Positions 53,021 through 61,965 of a stretch of DNA of 64,000 bases are shown here, piece after piece (the first letter of the stretch is position 1; every line of letters starts with the position of its first letter). Source of the DNA: Phytopseudomonas punonensis (lineage in GTDB: Bacteria; Pseudomonadota; Gammaproteobacteria; Pseudomonadales; Pseudomonadaceae). The notes under the pieces are model-generated. The model did not search any database. It had not been told where the DNA came from and saw only the letters and a list, made by a program, of their open reading frames with translations. The stretch is taken from positions 436,115 through 500,114 of the forward strand of contig NZ_FRBQ01000001.1 of assembly GCF_900142655.1 (NCBI RefSeq). The letters run 5' to 3'. Position numbers and translations under genes: made by a program.

Positions 53021-54663
53021 CACAGGGAGCGCCATTCCAGGGGCACCCACTTCCAATCATCGTCGGCTTCGGTGCCTTTCGGCAGCGTCAGCGCGAACTG
53101 GCCATAACCGCCCATGGCACGCAGTTTGGGCAGCAAGTGGGTGTCGGCGGCATTGCGGAACACCGGCTCGTAGTTGGCCGGCAGGCTGTCCAGGGTTTCC
53201 TGCTCGAGCAGGCGCGACAAGCCTTCGGGCGCCAGGTAACCGGGCACCAGACCGTCGACGGGCAACACTTCGGCCAGCGGCGGGTAGCGCTTGTTGAGGG
53301 TATCCAGGGCCTTGATCACCAGCGTGTCATCCAGCGAAAACAGCAGGGTCTGGCCCTGGCGCGCCAGGCTGACGTTGAAGAATGCGCGGGACGCCAGGGC
53401 GTCGGGAGTGTTGCTGTCTTCAGCCGGGTACTGACCGAAGTTGGAGCCCACCTGGCGATGCCAGATATGGCCGTCGGCGATGCTCTGGCTTTCTACCGGG
53501 AAGCGACCATTTTCCACATTGGGCTCGAAGGCGCCGATCATGCCGTCGAACAGCCCACCGATGGCCTGATCCAGCTCCGGCGTGGCGGCTTCATCGAGGT
53601 GCGTGACCAGCAACGGCGAGTGCAGCCGTGAGTCGGCGTACCAGCACAGGCCGGCGGTGCTGCCCAGGCGTTTCTGCAGGTCTTCGCTGACCGCCTTGCT
53701 CGCGCCGACACGCTCCAGCAGTTTCTCGGCACTGCCCGGTGCAATGGGCACGGCGACGCAGGCGCTGGCGCCCATGGGCATGGCTTGCCAGATCGGGGTG
53801 AAATCCATGGCCGGTTGATCGTCGACTTCGTTGAGCGCCAGGAAGCTGCTCCAGCCGCCCTCGCCCTTCTCGAAACGCACACCGGCAAACGCCGGGAAGA
53901 AACGCTGGTAACCCAGCGCGACGTATTCGCCACTCAGGGAAATACGCTGCTGCTCGGTCTCGCGAGCCTTGAGGCCGAAGCGCTTGGCGAAGGGATTGTC
54001 GCCGTCGAGCAGCGCTTCGACAGATTCGGTCGCCGCACGGCCGAGTTTGTCGTCCTCACCGAACAGCATGCCGGGTGAGGACAGCACCAAGAGCTTGTCG
54101 CCGTGGCTGGCCAGCAGCAAGGCACGGTCCCCCAGGTAGTTGAGGCGGTACAGCGGCACGCTGCTGCCATCGACGCGCAGCTCGCCGGCCTTGCTGAGCT
54201 GGGTGTCGTCCAGCGCCACATGGGCCAGCGGCTCCAGCACCTTGGCCAGGCCACCACGCTGCATGACCATCACAAAGTGCTTGAGCTTGCCGTCGGCGCC
54301 CTTCCACAGGGCAACGTCGGCGGGCTGGTCGAGCAATTCGTCGAGTAGCTCGTCGCGCAGTTTCAGGTCGCGCTCGTAAATGATCCGCCGCAGGCTACCG
54401 ACCAGGCCGAGGCGGTCGGCGTTGTGCTCGTAATAGAACACGAAGTCTTCGGTGAGGGTGTCGCGCAGCAGCGGCACCGCCAGCAGATCCTTGGGCAGGC
54501 GGCTGAGCGAGGCACTCTCGATCAGCGCATCGGGGTGCTTGAGATCCAAGCCCAGGGCGCTGCGCTCACCCAGATCGCGCGAGTCCTGGCCGCAGGCGGC
54601 AAGCAGGCCGGCTGTCAGCAAAACGGCGACGTGGCGCAGGTGGGCAGTGGTATTCCGGTTCAT
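53020..54663 (-). CDS. magB: MagB, DUF2138 lipoprotein
   Basis: A 547-residue lipoprotein: signal peptide with lipobox LAAC (Cys24) followed by GQDSRD, so outer-membrane anchoring is possible. The rest matches DUF2138 (E. coli YfaA-like): [40 protein letters not shown] and, near the C-terminus, [21 protein letters not shown]. No catalytic motif is evident. Inverted copies of the hairpin repeat lie immediately on both sides of this gene. Confidence 0.88.
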   Translation of the reverse strand: MNRNTTAHLRHVAVLLTAGLLAACGQDSRDLGERSALGLDLKHPDALIESASLSRLPKDLLAVPLLRDTLTEDFVFYYEHNADRLGLVGSLRRIIYERDLKLRDELLDELLDQPADVALWKGADGKLKHFVMVMQRGGLAKVLEPLAHVALDDTQLSKAGELRVDGSSVPLYRLNYLGDRALLLASHGDKLLVLSSPGMLFGEDDKLGRAATESVEALLDGDNPFAKRFGLKARETEQQRISLSGEYVALGYQRFFPAFAGVRFEKGEGGWSSFLALNEVDDQPAMDFTPIWQAMPMGASACVAVPIAPGSAEKLLERVGASKAVSEDLQKRLGSTAGLCWYADSRLHSPLLVTHLDEAATPELDQAIGGLFDGMIGAFEPNVENGRFPVESQSIADGHIWHRQVGSNFGQYPAEDSNTPDALASRAFFNVSLARQGQTLLFSLDDTLVIKALDTLNKRYPPLAEVLPVDGLVPGYLAPEGLSRLLEQETLDSLPANYEPVFRNAADTHLLPKLRAMGGYGQFALTLPKGTEADDDWKWVPLEWRSL

Positions 54664-54701
54664 AACAAAACCCTATTCATCCAAGCATCGGGATATCAAT
54701 G

Positions 54702-54843
54702 TCAGGCATTTGAAAAACTATCTGCGTTGCCATCGCTGCGTTAAAAACAGGCTCAAAATGCTCATGTACTACTCGTACACTCCGCTTTTTCTCCTGTTTT
54801 GCCTTGCACTGGCTGCCTCGATCACGTTTTTCAACGGCCTGCA
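54702..54843. repeat. Hairpin repeat element, copy 3 (opposite orientation)
   Basis: Left arm TCAGGCATTTGAAAAAC (54702-54718) pairs with GTTTTTCAACGGCCTGCA (54826-54843) with few mismatches. The apical stem is TGTAC/GTACA. Relative to copies 1 and 2 it is inverted. The inner stem carries AA:TT pairs where copy 1 has GG:CC. The magA stop codon lies inside the right arm. Confidence 0.85.
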
Positions 54844-55733
54844 TAATTGAAAGATTTGACGAACAGCAGCTCACCGATGGCGCGCAATGGCACCACGAAG
54901 GTCTCGCGCTTCTCGTTGACGGTGTTCTCGTTGAAGATCAGGTTGATCTGCGCCGTGATGATCTCGTTCTGGTTGCTGCCGGCCTCGAAGTTGTAGCCCT
55001 CGCTGCCCAGGTTGCCCCAGTAGTTCACGTAGATCAGATAGGTGCCTTGCAGCGGCGCGGTCATGGTGAACATTTCCGGGCCAGGGCCATCGACGCTATC
55101 CACATCCAGGCCACCGCCGTTGGTGAGTACCGGGTGGCTCCAGAACGCGTGCTGACCATCCGGGGTGACCACGTGCAGGTCAAGCTCGGCCTTGGGGTCG
55201 TCCCAGCCCAGCACCATGCGGATGCGCGCCGGCGTGCGCAGGCTGTTGGCTTCATAGAATTGAATGCGCTTGAGCGATTGCCCCTCGCCCGCCACCAGCT
55301 CGACGCTGTTGGAGCCGGCGCCAAAGGCATAAGGCCGGGCGAAGCTGCCCTGCTCGTCGGTGTACAGCGGCAGCGGGTTGCCGTTGACCACCAGCCGGTG
55401 CGGTGGGCGCACTCCACCAATGTTCTGCAGGGTGCCTTCGATCATGCTACGCCCGCGCAGGGCGCCACGGTCGATGGGCGGCGTCGGATAGGCGACACGT
55501 GCTTCACCGTCACCTTCATTGAGGCCGTGATAACGCCAGCCGCCAGTGGGAGATTGCAGGGATGCAGAAGGCTCGGCCCGGCCAACTTCGGCCCAGCTCA
55601 TCGGCGTGGCCAGGGCAGCACAGAGCAGCAGCACGCAATGCACCCGCGAGGCACCAGCGAGAGCGAACCGAATCGCTCGGCGCTGCGAAAGAAAGCGAAC
55701 CACCGCACTGCACTCCTTGTGCTGGTCAGGCAT
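54831..55733 (-). CDS. magA: MagA, DUF2135 periplasmic protein
   Basis: A 300-residue exported protein, first gene of the operon. After a long basic n-region (to about residue 30) comes a hydrophobic segment (VHCVLLLCAALATPMSWA). The DUF2135 core is LGWDDPKAELDLHVVTPDGQ, GPGPEMFTMTAPLQGTYLIY and ELLFVKSFNY. It is paralogous to MagF. The last residues (AGR) and stop codon fall within the hairpin repeat, so its native end may have been replaced. ATG 55733 has AGG 6 bases upstream; a GTG about ten codons later is an alternative. Confidence 0.86.
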   Translation of the reverse strand: MPDQHKECSAVVRFLSQRRAIRFALAGASRVHCVLLLCAALATPMSWAEVGRAEPSASLQSPTGGWRYHGLNEGDGEARVAYPTPPIDRGALRGRSMIEGTLQNIGGVRPPHRLVVNGNPLPLYTDEQGSFARPYAFGAGSNSVELVAGEGQSLKRIQFYEANSLRTPARIRMVLGWDDPKAELDLHVVTPDGQHAFWSHPVLTNGGGLDVDSVDGPGPEMFTMTAPLQGTYLIYVNYWGNLGSEGYNFEAGSNQNEIITAQINLIFNENTVNEKRETFVVPLRAIGELLFVKSFNYAGR

Positions 55734-55931
55734 TAAAGCCTGACACCCGCACTCACACTGGGCTCTGGGAAAGAAGTTACGTCTTGACGTTCGACGCCAT
55801 CGAGACGGCGGCGTCACATCAAGTTACACGCGTGCGAGGATGCTAGCGAGTTGCCTTGAGGCTGACAATCGTGGCACTTGCGAATCGGTACTGGATCACA
55901 ATCAACGCATGCTGGTTCACAACAACCGCTG

Positions 55932-56873
55932 CTACACCCATCCCGCCCACTGCAGCAGCAACAACCCCACGTTGGTAGTGACCACCGCCGCCAGCGTGGT
56001 GATCACGATGATCGCGGCCGCCAGCTGGTAGTTGCCGTTCACCGCCCGGGCCATCACGAAGCTGGCTGCTGCCGTGGGGCTGGCGAAGTACAGGAAGAGG
56101 ATCGCCAGGTCGGCGTCGCGGAAGCCGAACGCCCAGGCACCGAGGGTGGCCAGCAGCGGTAGCCAGACCATCTTCATCAGGCTTGAGCCGATGGCCACGC
56201 CGCTGCTCTCGCGCAAGGAAGTCAGCGACAGCGTGCCGCCGATGCAGATCAGCGCCAGCGGCAGGGTCATCTGTGCGAAGTAGTCACCGGATACCATGGC
56301 CCAGTGTGGCAGCGGGATTTTCCAGTATGCAAAGGGAATGGCCAGCAGTACGCCGATGATCAGCGGGTTGCTGAAGATGCTTTTGCACAGCGTCCAGGGG
56401 TCGGCCTTCATGTTCGGGCTGTAGATCGCCAGCACGATGGCCGACAGCACGTTGTAGCAGAGGATCACCACGCCACCGAGCACCGCCCCCACCGACAGAC
56501 CGTAGTCGCCGTACATGCTGGTGGCCAGCGCCAGGCCGACGATGCCGTTGTTACCGCGAAAGGCGCCCTGGGTGTAGATGCCGCGGTCGGCTTGCGGGCA
56601 GCGCCAGATCGCCCAGCTCCAGGCGATGAAGAAGCACACCAGGGTGGCGAACACGAAGTAGCCGATCAGCGCCGGCTGCAGCGCAGTACTCAGGTCGGCA
56701 TTGATGATGCTGAGAAACAGCAGCGTCGGCATGGTGCCGCGAAACACCAGGGACGAGGCGGTGTTGATAAAGGCGTCGTCGATCCAGCGCAGCCGCTTGA
56801 GCAGCACGCCGAGGAACAGCATGGAGAAAACGGGCGCGGTGATCGCGAGCGTTTGCTGAAGCACAGCGAGCAT
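55932..56873 (-). CDS. AEC-family (auxin efflux carrier-type) permease
   Basis: A 313-residue polytopic protein with about ten hydrophobic segments in two halves. AEC signatures are QGAFRGNNGIVGLALA in the first half and LPLALICIGGTLS in the second. Bacterial members export or import small carboxylates; the substrate is unknown. It sits between mag and roxR, where I recall no gene in P. aeruginosa. Confidence 0.88.
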   Translation of the reverse strand: MLAVLQQTLAITAPVFSMLFLGVLLKRLRWIDDAFINTASSLVFRGTMPTLLFLSIINADLSTALQPALIGYFVFATLVCFFIAWSWAIWRCPQADRGIYTQGAFRGNNGIVGLALATSMYGDYGLSVGAVLGGVVILCYNVLSAIVLAIYSPNMKADPWTLCKSIFSNPLIIGVLLAIPFAYWKIPLPHWAMVSGDYFAQMTLPLALICIGGTLSLTSLRESSGVAIGSSLMKMVWLPLLATLGAWAFGFRDADLAILFLYFASPTAAASFVMARAVNGNYQLAAAIIVITTLAAVVTTNVGLLLLQWAGWV

Positions 56874-56992
56874 GGGAATTCCGGAAGCAGGCGAAAGGCA
56901 TTGTGAAACACCGACGTACCTGGGGTTCAGGTACGTCGATAGCCTGCTAATGATAGCAAAGCTTCAGCCGCAAGAGCCTGCAGCGGTTCGCT

Positions 56993-57553
56993 TTAGCGAC
57001 GAACCGGGCGCTTCTGCAGCTTGCGCTGCAGAGTACGGCGGTGCATACCAAGGGCCCGGGCGGTCGCCGAGATGTTGCCTTCGTGCTCGGCCAGCACGCG
57101 CTGGATGTGCTCCCACTGCAGGCGATCCACGGACATCGGGTTTTCCGGCACCAGAGTGTCGAGGTCGGCATGCTGGGTCAGCAGCGCGGCGAGCACGTCA
57201 TCGGCATCAGCCGGTTTGCACAGGTAGTTGCAGGCGCCGCGCTTGATGGCCTCCACCGCAGTGGCGATGCTCGAATAGCCGGTGAGGATCACCACGCGCA
57301 TCTCGGCATCCAGCTCCAGCAACTTGGGCAGCAGCACCAGGCCGGAGTCGCCTTCCATCTTCAGGTCGAGCACGGCGTAGTCCGGCAAATCCTGAGTGGC
57401 GACCGCTAGGCCTTCCTCCGCGGATGCCGCCGTAGACACACGCAGTCCCCGGCTGCTCATGGCGCGCGCCATCACCCGGGTGAACGTCGGATCGTCGTCG
57501 ACCAGCAGCAGATGGGGTTGTTCTTCGCTTTCCAGCAGTGTTTCGTCGCTCAT
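56993..57553 (-). CDS. roxR: Redox response regulator RoxR
   Basis: A 186-residue RegA/PrrA/ActR-type regulator. Receiver domain with acidic pocket DDD (19-21), phospho-acceptor Asp63 (YAVLDLKMEGDSG) and Lys113, then a Fis-type HTH (HEGNISATARALGMHRRTLQ). Partner of RoxS; in Pseudomonas the pair controls cyanide-insensitive oxidase and other respiratory genes. Confidence 0.93.
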   Translation of the reverse strand: MSDETLLESEEQPHLLLVDDDPTFTRVMARAMSSRGLRVSTAASAEEGLAVATQDLPDYAVLDLKMEGDSGLVLLPKLLELDAEMRVVILTGYSSIATAVEAIKRGACNYLCKPADADDVLAALLTQHADLDTLVPENPMSVDRLQWEHIQRVLAEHEGNISATARALGMHRRTLQRKLQKRPVRR

Positions 57554-57625
57554 AAATCACTCCTCAAAATATGCTCGCGGCCTGCCGCTGCGGCAGTACG
57601 GCGTATCGACAATCCTGCGGCGGGC

Positions 57626-58885
57626 TCACACCCGGGCGTAGGCGCGCGGCAACTTGAGCTCGGTGAGCGTGCCGCCTTCTTCATGGTTATACAACTTCAC
57701 GGTACCGCCGGCGCGAGTCACGCTGGCCTGGCTGAGAAACAACCCGAGGCCGAACCCCTTGCCTTTGCTCTTGGTGGTGAAGAACGGTCGGCCCAGCTGC
57801 TCGGCGATGGCCAAGGGTACACCGGCGCCGTAATCACGGATGCTCAGACGCACCCACTGATGATCCCAGTCCAGGCTGATTTCCAGATTGTCCGGGCAGG
57901 CATCGGCGGCATTGTTGAGCAGGTTGAGCAGCGACTGGGTGAGGTCGGCGGGCGGCATCAACTGCGGCGGCTTGCCGACGCCCAGGCACTCATAACGGTA
58001 GCTGGCCTCGGGGCGCATCAGGTGCCAGCGATTGAGGGTGGTTTCCAGCCAGCTCACTGCGGAGATTTCCACCACAGCCTGGCGCCGATCCGCTTCGGCG
58101 GCGCGCACCAGGTGCTGGAGGGTTTCCTTGCACAGCTTGACCTGCTCCTGCAGCAGCGCCAGGTCTTCCTGCAACAGCGGATTCTGGTGTTCGCGGCGCA
58201 GCTCCTTGATCAGCACACTCATGGTCGCCAGCGGCGTGCCCAGCTCGTGGGCGGCACCGGCAGCCTGGGTGGCCACGGCCAGCAGCTGCTGGTCACGCAT
58301 GCCCTCTTCGCGGCGCTCGGCGCGCAGCTTTTCCTGCTGGCGCAGCTCTTCGGCCATCTTGGCGACAAAGAAGGTAATCAGCCCCGCCGCCAGCGCGAAG
58401 CTCAGCCACATGCCGTAGACCAGCAGGCTTTCGCGCGGCCCCACCGGCAGTTGCAACGGGTGCGACCAGACCAGCAGCAGCGTGTAGGACGCCAGCGCCA
58501 TGCCACCGAGAATCATGGTGAACAGCCACGGCAAGGTCGCCGCAGCGATGGTCAGCGGCACCAGGTAATAGGACACGAAGGGGTTGGTCGAGCCGCCCGA
58601 GTAATACAACAGCACGCTGTGGATGATCAGGTCGAAGCCCAGATGGATCGCGTACTCGGCCTCGGTGACTGGCCAAGGCCCGCGCAGACGCAGGGCGGTC
58701 AGCAGGCACAGAACGAATGAGGCGCCCAGGGTGATGCTCAGCTGCAACCAGGGCAGCGGCAGCAGCTCGGATTTGTAGGCCAGACCAACCGAACCGGCTT
58801 GCGCAGCCAGCACCAGAAAGCGAATCAGGGTCAGGCGCCAGAGGTTCTGGCGACTGGCCGAAAGCAGTTGTACAGGGGCGAGCAT
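57626..58885 (-). CDS. roxS: Redox sensor histidine kinase RoxS
   Basis: A 419-residue RegB/PrrB-type kinase with six membrane segments (about 15-175). The quinone-binding motif GGSTNPF is at 97-103. The H-box AAHELGTPLATM holds His213, and the redox-active Cys position is Cys252 (LCKETL). N-box NLLNNAADAC and G-boxes DYGAGVP and GKGFGLGLFL complete the ATPase domain. ATG 58885 has AGGAG upstream. roxS-roxR are 72 bases apart and co-oriented. Confidence 0.94.
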   Translation of the reverse strand: MLAPVQLLSASRQNLWRLTLIRFLVLAAQAGSVGLAYKSELLPLPWLQLSITLGASFVLCLLTALRLRGPWPVTEAEYAIHLGFDLIIHSVLLYYSGGSTNPFVSYYLVPLTIAAATLPWLFTMILGGMALASYTLLLVWSHPLQLPVGPRESLLVYGMWLSFALAAGLITFFVAKMAEELRQQEKLRAERREEGMRDQQLLAVATQAAGAAHELGTPLATMSVLIKELRREHQNPLLQEDLALLQEQVKLCKETLQHLVRAAEADRRQAVVEISAVSWLETTLNRWHLMRPEASYRYECLGVGKPPQLMPPADLTQSLLNLLNNAADACPDNLEISLDWDHQWVRLSIRDYGAGVPLAIAEQLGRPFFTTKSKGKGFGLGLFLSQASVTRAGGTVKLYNHEEGGTLTELKLPRAYARV

Positions 58886-59135
58886 CAATACTCCTCTATG
58901 CTCGTTGGCGAGCACGACGAGTATAACCAAGCCCGCCGACGGCCTGATGCGGCAACGCGCCGCAGTCGTACGATGATTCTCGCCTGGCGCCGGATCAGCG
59001 CAGTCACTTGCCGATCACGGTGGTCAGAGGTGGGGTAAATATTTTTTCGGTTCTCTTAACCCGACTCTCGAGGTTGCCTCGTCTAACCCCATGAACACGG
59101 TCTTTGTCCGTGCCCGCTATCGATAAGGAATCGCC

Positions 59136-59843
59136 ATGCTGCCACTGTCCCGCCTCGCCACCGCTCTGGCCTTCACCACTGCCGGCCTGCTCAGTATCGC
59201 CGCGCACGCCGACGAGCAGCGCTACAACCAGATTTCCCTGAGCACCCAGGTCAGCCATGAAGTGGCACACGACCTGATGCAGGTCACCCTGTACACCGAA
59301 GCCCAGCAGAAGGACCCCGCGGCGCTGGCCGCCGAGATCACCCGCACATTGAATGCCGGGCTGACCCAGGCACGCGGCGCGAAGGGCGTGACTGTCTCCC
59401 AGGGCAGCCGTAACAGCTACCCGGTGTACAGCGAGAAAGGCGAAGAGATCAGCGCCTGGCGCGAGCGCGCGGAAATCCGCCTGGAGAGCGCCGACTTCAC
59501 CGCGCTGTCCAAACTCACCGGCGACATGCTGAAAACCCTGAAGATGGGCGGCATGAGTTTCAGCATCGCCGATGCCACGCGCAAGAAAGAAGAAGACGCG
59601 CTAATCAAGGACGCCGTCGCGGCCTTCAAGGAACGCGCCCAACTGACCACCGAAGCCTTGGGCGGCAAGAGCTACAAGCTGGTCAGCCTGAACCTCAACA
59701 GCGGCGGCTTCGTGCGCCCGCCGATGCGCATGGAAGCCATGAAGGCCTCGGCGTTCTCCAGCGACAGCGCCACCCCGGAAGTCGAAGCCGGCACCAGCCA
59801 GGTGACGATGAATGCCGATGGTGTAATCGAAGTTCAGCTGTAA
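59136..59843 (+). CDS. SIMPL-domain (DUF541) periplasmic protein
   Basis: A 235-residue exported protein: signal peptide to about residue 25 (ending SIAAHA), then a SIMPL/DUF541 domain (NQISLSTQVSHEVAHDLMQV; WRERAEIRLESADFTALSKL; FKERAQLTTEALGGKSYKLV). Family members are periplasmic or outer-membrane associated, with poorly defined roles in envelope stress. A monocistronic gene ending in a very strong terminator. Confidence 0.88.
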   Translation: MLPLSRLATALAFTTAGLLSIAAHADEQRYNQISLSTQVSHEVAHDLMQVTLYTEAQQKDPAALAAEITRTLNAGLTQARGAKGVTVSQGSRNSYPVYSEKGEEISAWRERAEIRLESADFTALSKLTGDMLKTLKMGGMSFSIADATRKKEEDALIKDAVAAFKERAQLTTEALGGKSYKLVSLNLNSGGFVRPPMRMEAMKASAFSSDSATPEVEAGTSQVTMNADGVIEVQL

Positions 59844-59873
59844 GCCTGCGCGCTAAACCGCCCGGGTAAATAA

Positions 59874-59914
59874 GAGGAGGCTGCGACGGATGTCGCAGCC
59901 TCCTCTTCGTTTTT
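59874..59914 (+). terminator. Strong Rho-independent terminator
   Basis: GAGGAGGCTGCGAC (59874-59887) pairs perfectly with GTCGCAGCCTCCTC (59892-59905), loop GGAT, followed by TTCGTTTTT. Confidence 0.93.
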
Positions 59915-60055
59915 GCGGGTTGCTCAGACGTTTTCGGCACAACCCGTGCATAGCCTCAAACAAGGTCTAGGCTCAAGGCAGGCTCGTCACCATCCGACAC
60001 GCCCGCTTACCCGCAGCAGACCCCTCAGGAAAATCACAATAGACATGAGGTAACC

Positions 60056-61654
60056 ATGTACAAGAACGCCTTTATCCAGGCTTTTGTTGTCGCCGGCCTG
60101 ATTGCCAGCGCCCCCTTCGCACAGGCCGCCGGCAACCTGGTGTACTGCTCAGAAGGCAGCCCGGCAGGTTTCGACCCTGGCCTATACACCACCGGCACCG
60201 ATTTCGACGCGGGCGCCGAGACCGTTTTCAACCGCCTTTCGCAGTTCGAGCGTGGCGGCACCTCGGTAATCCCCGGCCTGGCCGAGAAATGGGATATCAG
60301 CGATGACGGCCTGACCTACACCTTCCACCTGCGCGAAGGCGTGAAATTCCACACCACCGAGTACTTCAAGCCGAGCCGCGAATTCAACGCCGACGACGTA
60401 CTGTTCACCTTCAACCGCATGCTCAACAAGGACGATCCGTTCCGTAAGGCCTACCCCACCGAGTTCCCGTACTTCACCGATATGGGCATGGACAAGAACA
60501 TTGCCAAGATCGAGAAGGTCGACGAACACACGGTGCGCTTCACCCTCAACACGGTCGATGCCGCGTTCATCCAGAACATGGCCATGAGCTTCGCCTCGAT
60601 CCACTCCGCCGAATACGCCGCCCAGCTGCTCAAGGCCGGCAAGGCCTCGGACATCAACCAAAAGCCCATCGGCACTGGCCCGTTCGTGTTCAGCCGTTAT
60701 CAGAAAGACGCGCAGATCCGCTACAAGGGCAACAAGGAATACTGGAATCCGGATGACGTGAAGATCGACAACCTGATCTTCGCCATCAACACCGATCCAT
60801 CGGTGCGCATGCAGAAACTGCGTGCCGGCGAGTGCCACGTCAGCGTGTTCCCACGCCCGGCGGATCTGGAAACCCTGAAAAAGGATCCTAAGCTGCAGAT
60901 GCCCGAGCAGGCTGGCTTCAACGTCGGCTACCTGGCTTACAACACCGAGCACAAGCCGTTCGACAAGCTCGAAGTGCGCCAGGCTATGGACATGGCGGTC
61001 AACAAGCAGGCGATCATCAACGCCGTGTACCAGGGCGCTGGCCAGGTGGCAGTGAACGGCATGCCGCCGACCCAGTGGTCCTATGACGACACCATCAAGG
61101 ACACGCCCTACAACCCGGAGAAGGCCAAGGAACTGCTCAAGGCTGCCGGCGTGAAGGAAGGCACCGAAATCACCCTGTGGGCCATGCCGGTGCAACGCCC
61201 GTACAACCCGAATGCCAAGCTTATGGCCGAAATGCTGCAGGCCGACTGGGCGAAGATCGGCATCAAGGCGCGCATCGTCAGCTACGAGTGGGGCGAGTAC
61301 AACAAGCGCGCCAAGGCCGGCGAGCACGACGCCCTGCTGATCGGTTGGACCGGCGATAACGGTGACCCCGACAACTGGCTGGGCGTGCTGTATGGCTGCG
61401 ACTCCATTGGTGGCAACAATTACAGCCGCCTGTGCAACAAGGAGTTCGACGCGCTGATCAAGAAGGCCAAGGCGATCAACGACCGCGAAGAGCGCACCGT
61501 GCTCTACAAGCAGGCCCAACAACTACTCAAGGCCGATGTGCAGAACACGCCGATCGCCCACTCCACGGTGTATCAGCCGATGAGCACCCGCGTTAAGGAC
61601 TTCAAGATCAGCCCGTTCGGCCTGAGCTCCTTCTACGGTGTGAGCATCGAGTAA
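60056..61654 (+). CDS. dppA: Dipeptide ABC transporter substrate-binding protein
   Basis: A 532-residue periplasmic SBP (family 5, Bac_surface type) with signal peptide ending PFAQA (residue 24). Typical blocks: LVYCSEGSPAGFDPGLYTTG, LAEKWDISDDGLTYTFHLRE and the GTGPFVFSRYQKDAQIRYKG segment. In P. aeruginosa several dppA paralogues share one dppBCDF permease; none of the permease genes is inside this window. The neighbours mdpA and psdR support dipeptide use. Confidence 0.92.
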   Translation: MYKNAFIQAFVVAGLIASAPFAQAAGNLVYCSEGSPAGFDPGLYTTGTDFDAGAETVFNRLSQFERGGTSVIPGLAEKWDISDDGLTYTFHLREGVKFHTTEYFKPSREFNADDVLFTFNRMLNKDDPFRKAYPTEFPYFTDMGMDKNIAKIEKVDEHTVRFTLNTVDAAFIQNMAMSFASIHSAEYAAQLLKAGKASDINQKPIGTGPFVFSRYQKDAQIRYKGNKEYWNPDDVKIDNLIFAINTDPSVRMQKLRAGECHVSVFPRPADLETLKKDPKLQMPEQAGFNVGYLAYNTEHKPFDKLEVRQAMDMAVNKQAIINAVYQGAGQVAVNGMPPTQWSYDDTIKDTPYNPEKAKELLKAAGVKEGTEITLWAMPVQRPYNPNAKLMAEMLQADWAKIGIKARIVSYEWGEYNKRAKAGEHDALLIGWTGDNGDPDNWLGVLYGCDSIGGNNYSRLCNKEFDALIKKAKAINDREERTVLYKQAQQLLKADVQNTPIAHSTVYQPMSTRVKDFKISPFGLSSFYGVSIE

Positions 61655-61668
61655 CTTAGTCCCTGAAT

Positions 61669-61700
61669 GAAAACGCCCGGCCAATTGGCCGGGCGTTTTC
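61669..61700 (+). terminator. Perfect palindromic terminator after dppA
   Basis: A 32-bp perfect palindrome (half-site GAAAACGCCCGGCCAA) followed by GTTTCT; T tracts on both strands allow bidirectional use. Confidence 0.88.
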
Positions 61701-61712
61701 GTTTCTACGAGC

Positions 61713-61950
61713 CTGTTCACGATCTTGCGGACTGAATTCAGCGCGTTGCCTGCAAAGTGGCGGGCGCGGACATTTGTAGGGTGGACGACGCTTCACCTAC
61801 GCGGCCCGACCCGTCCACCGCTCTGCAATCGCAATGGTGGATGAAAAGAGCGTCATCCACCCTACCTAGCTAAAGCCCCTCCTACAAAAGCAGCAGCGCC
61901 AGATGGCCGCTTCTGCCTTGTAGCAGTCTCTTTATGTCACCCAAAAGATC
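61713..61950. repeat. Nested-palindrome repeat, copy B
   Basis: The reverse-oriented partner of copy A (42675-42869), 238 bp. Shared blocks: GCCTGCAAAGTGGCGGG, GTAGGGTGGACGACGCTTCA, the inner GTCCACCGCTCTGCAATCG, and CTTGTAGCAGTCTCTTTATG. It holds an extra run of about 45 bp (around AAAGCCCCTCCTACAAAAGC) missing in copy A. It occupies most of the convergent dppA-mdpA gap, with no coding capacity. Confidence 0.85.
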
Positions 61951-61965
61951 AGTTCTGGGGACGGT

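Noticed and set aside
45271..55733. Reading the mag operon as a horizontally acquired island
   Set aside because: GC content and codon use look like the flanking core genes and the operon sits at its usual Pseudomonas position; the repeats inside it are also found at core genes such as cysNC.
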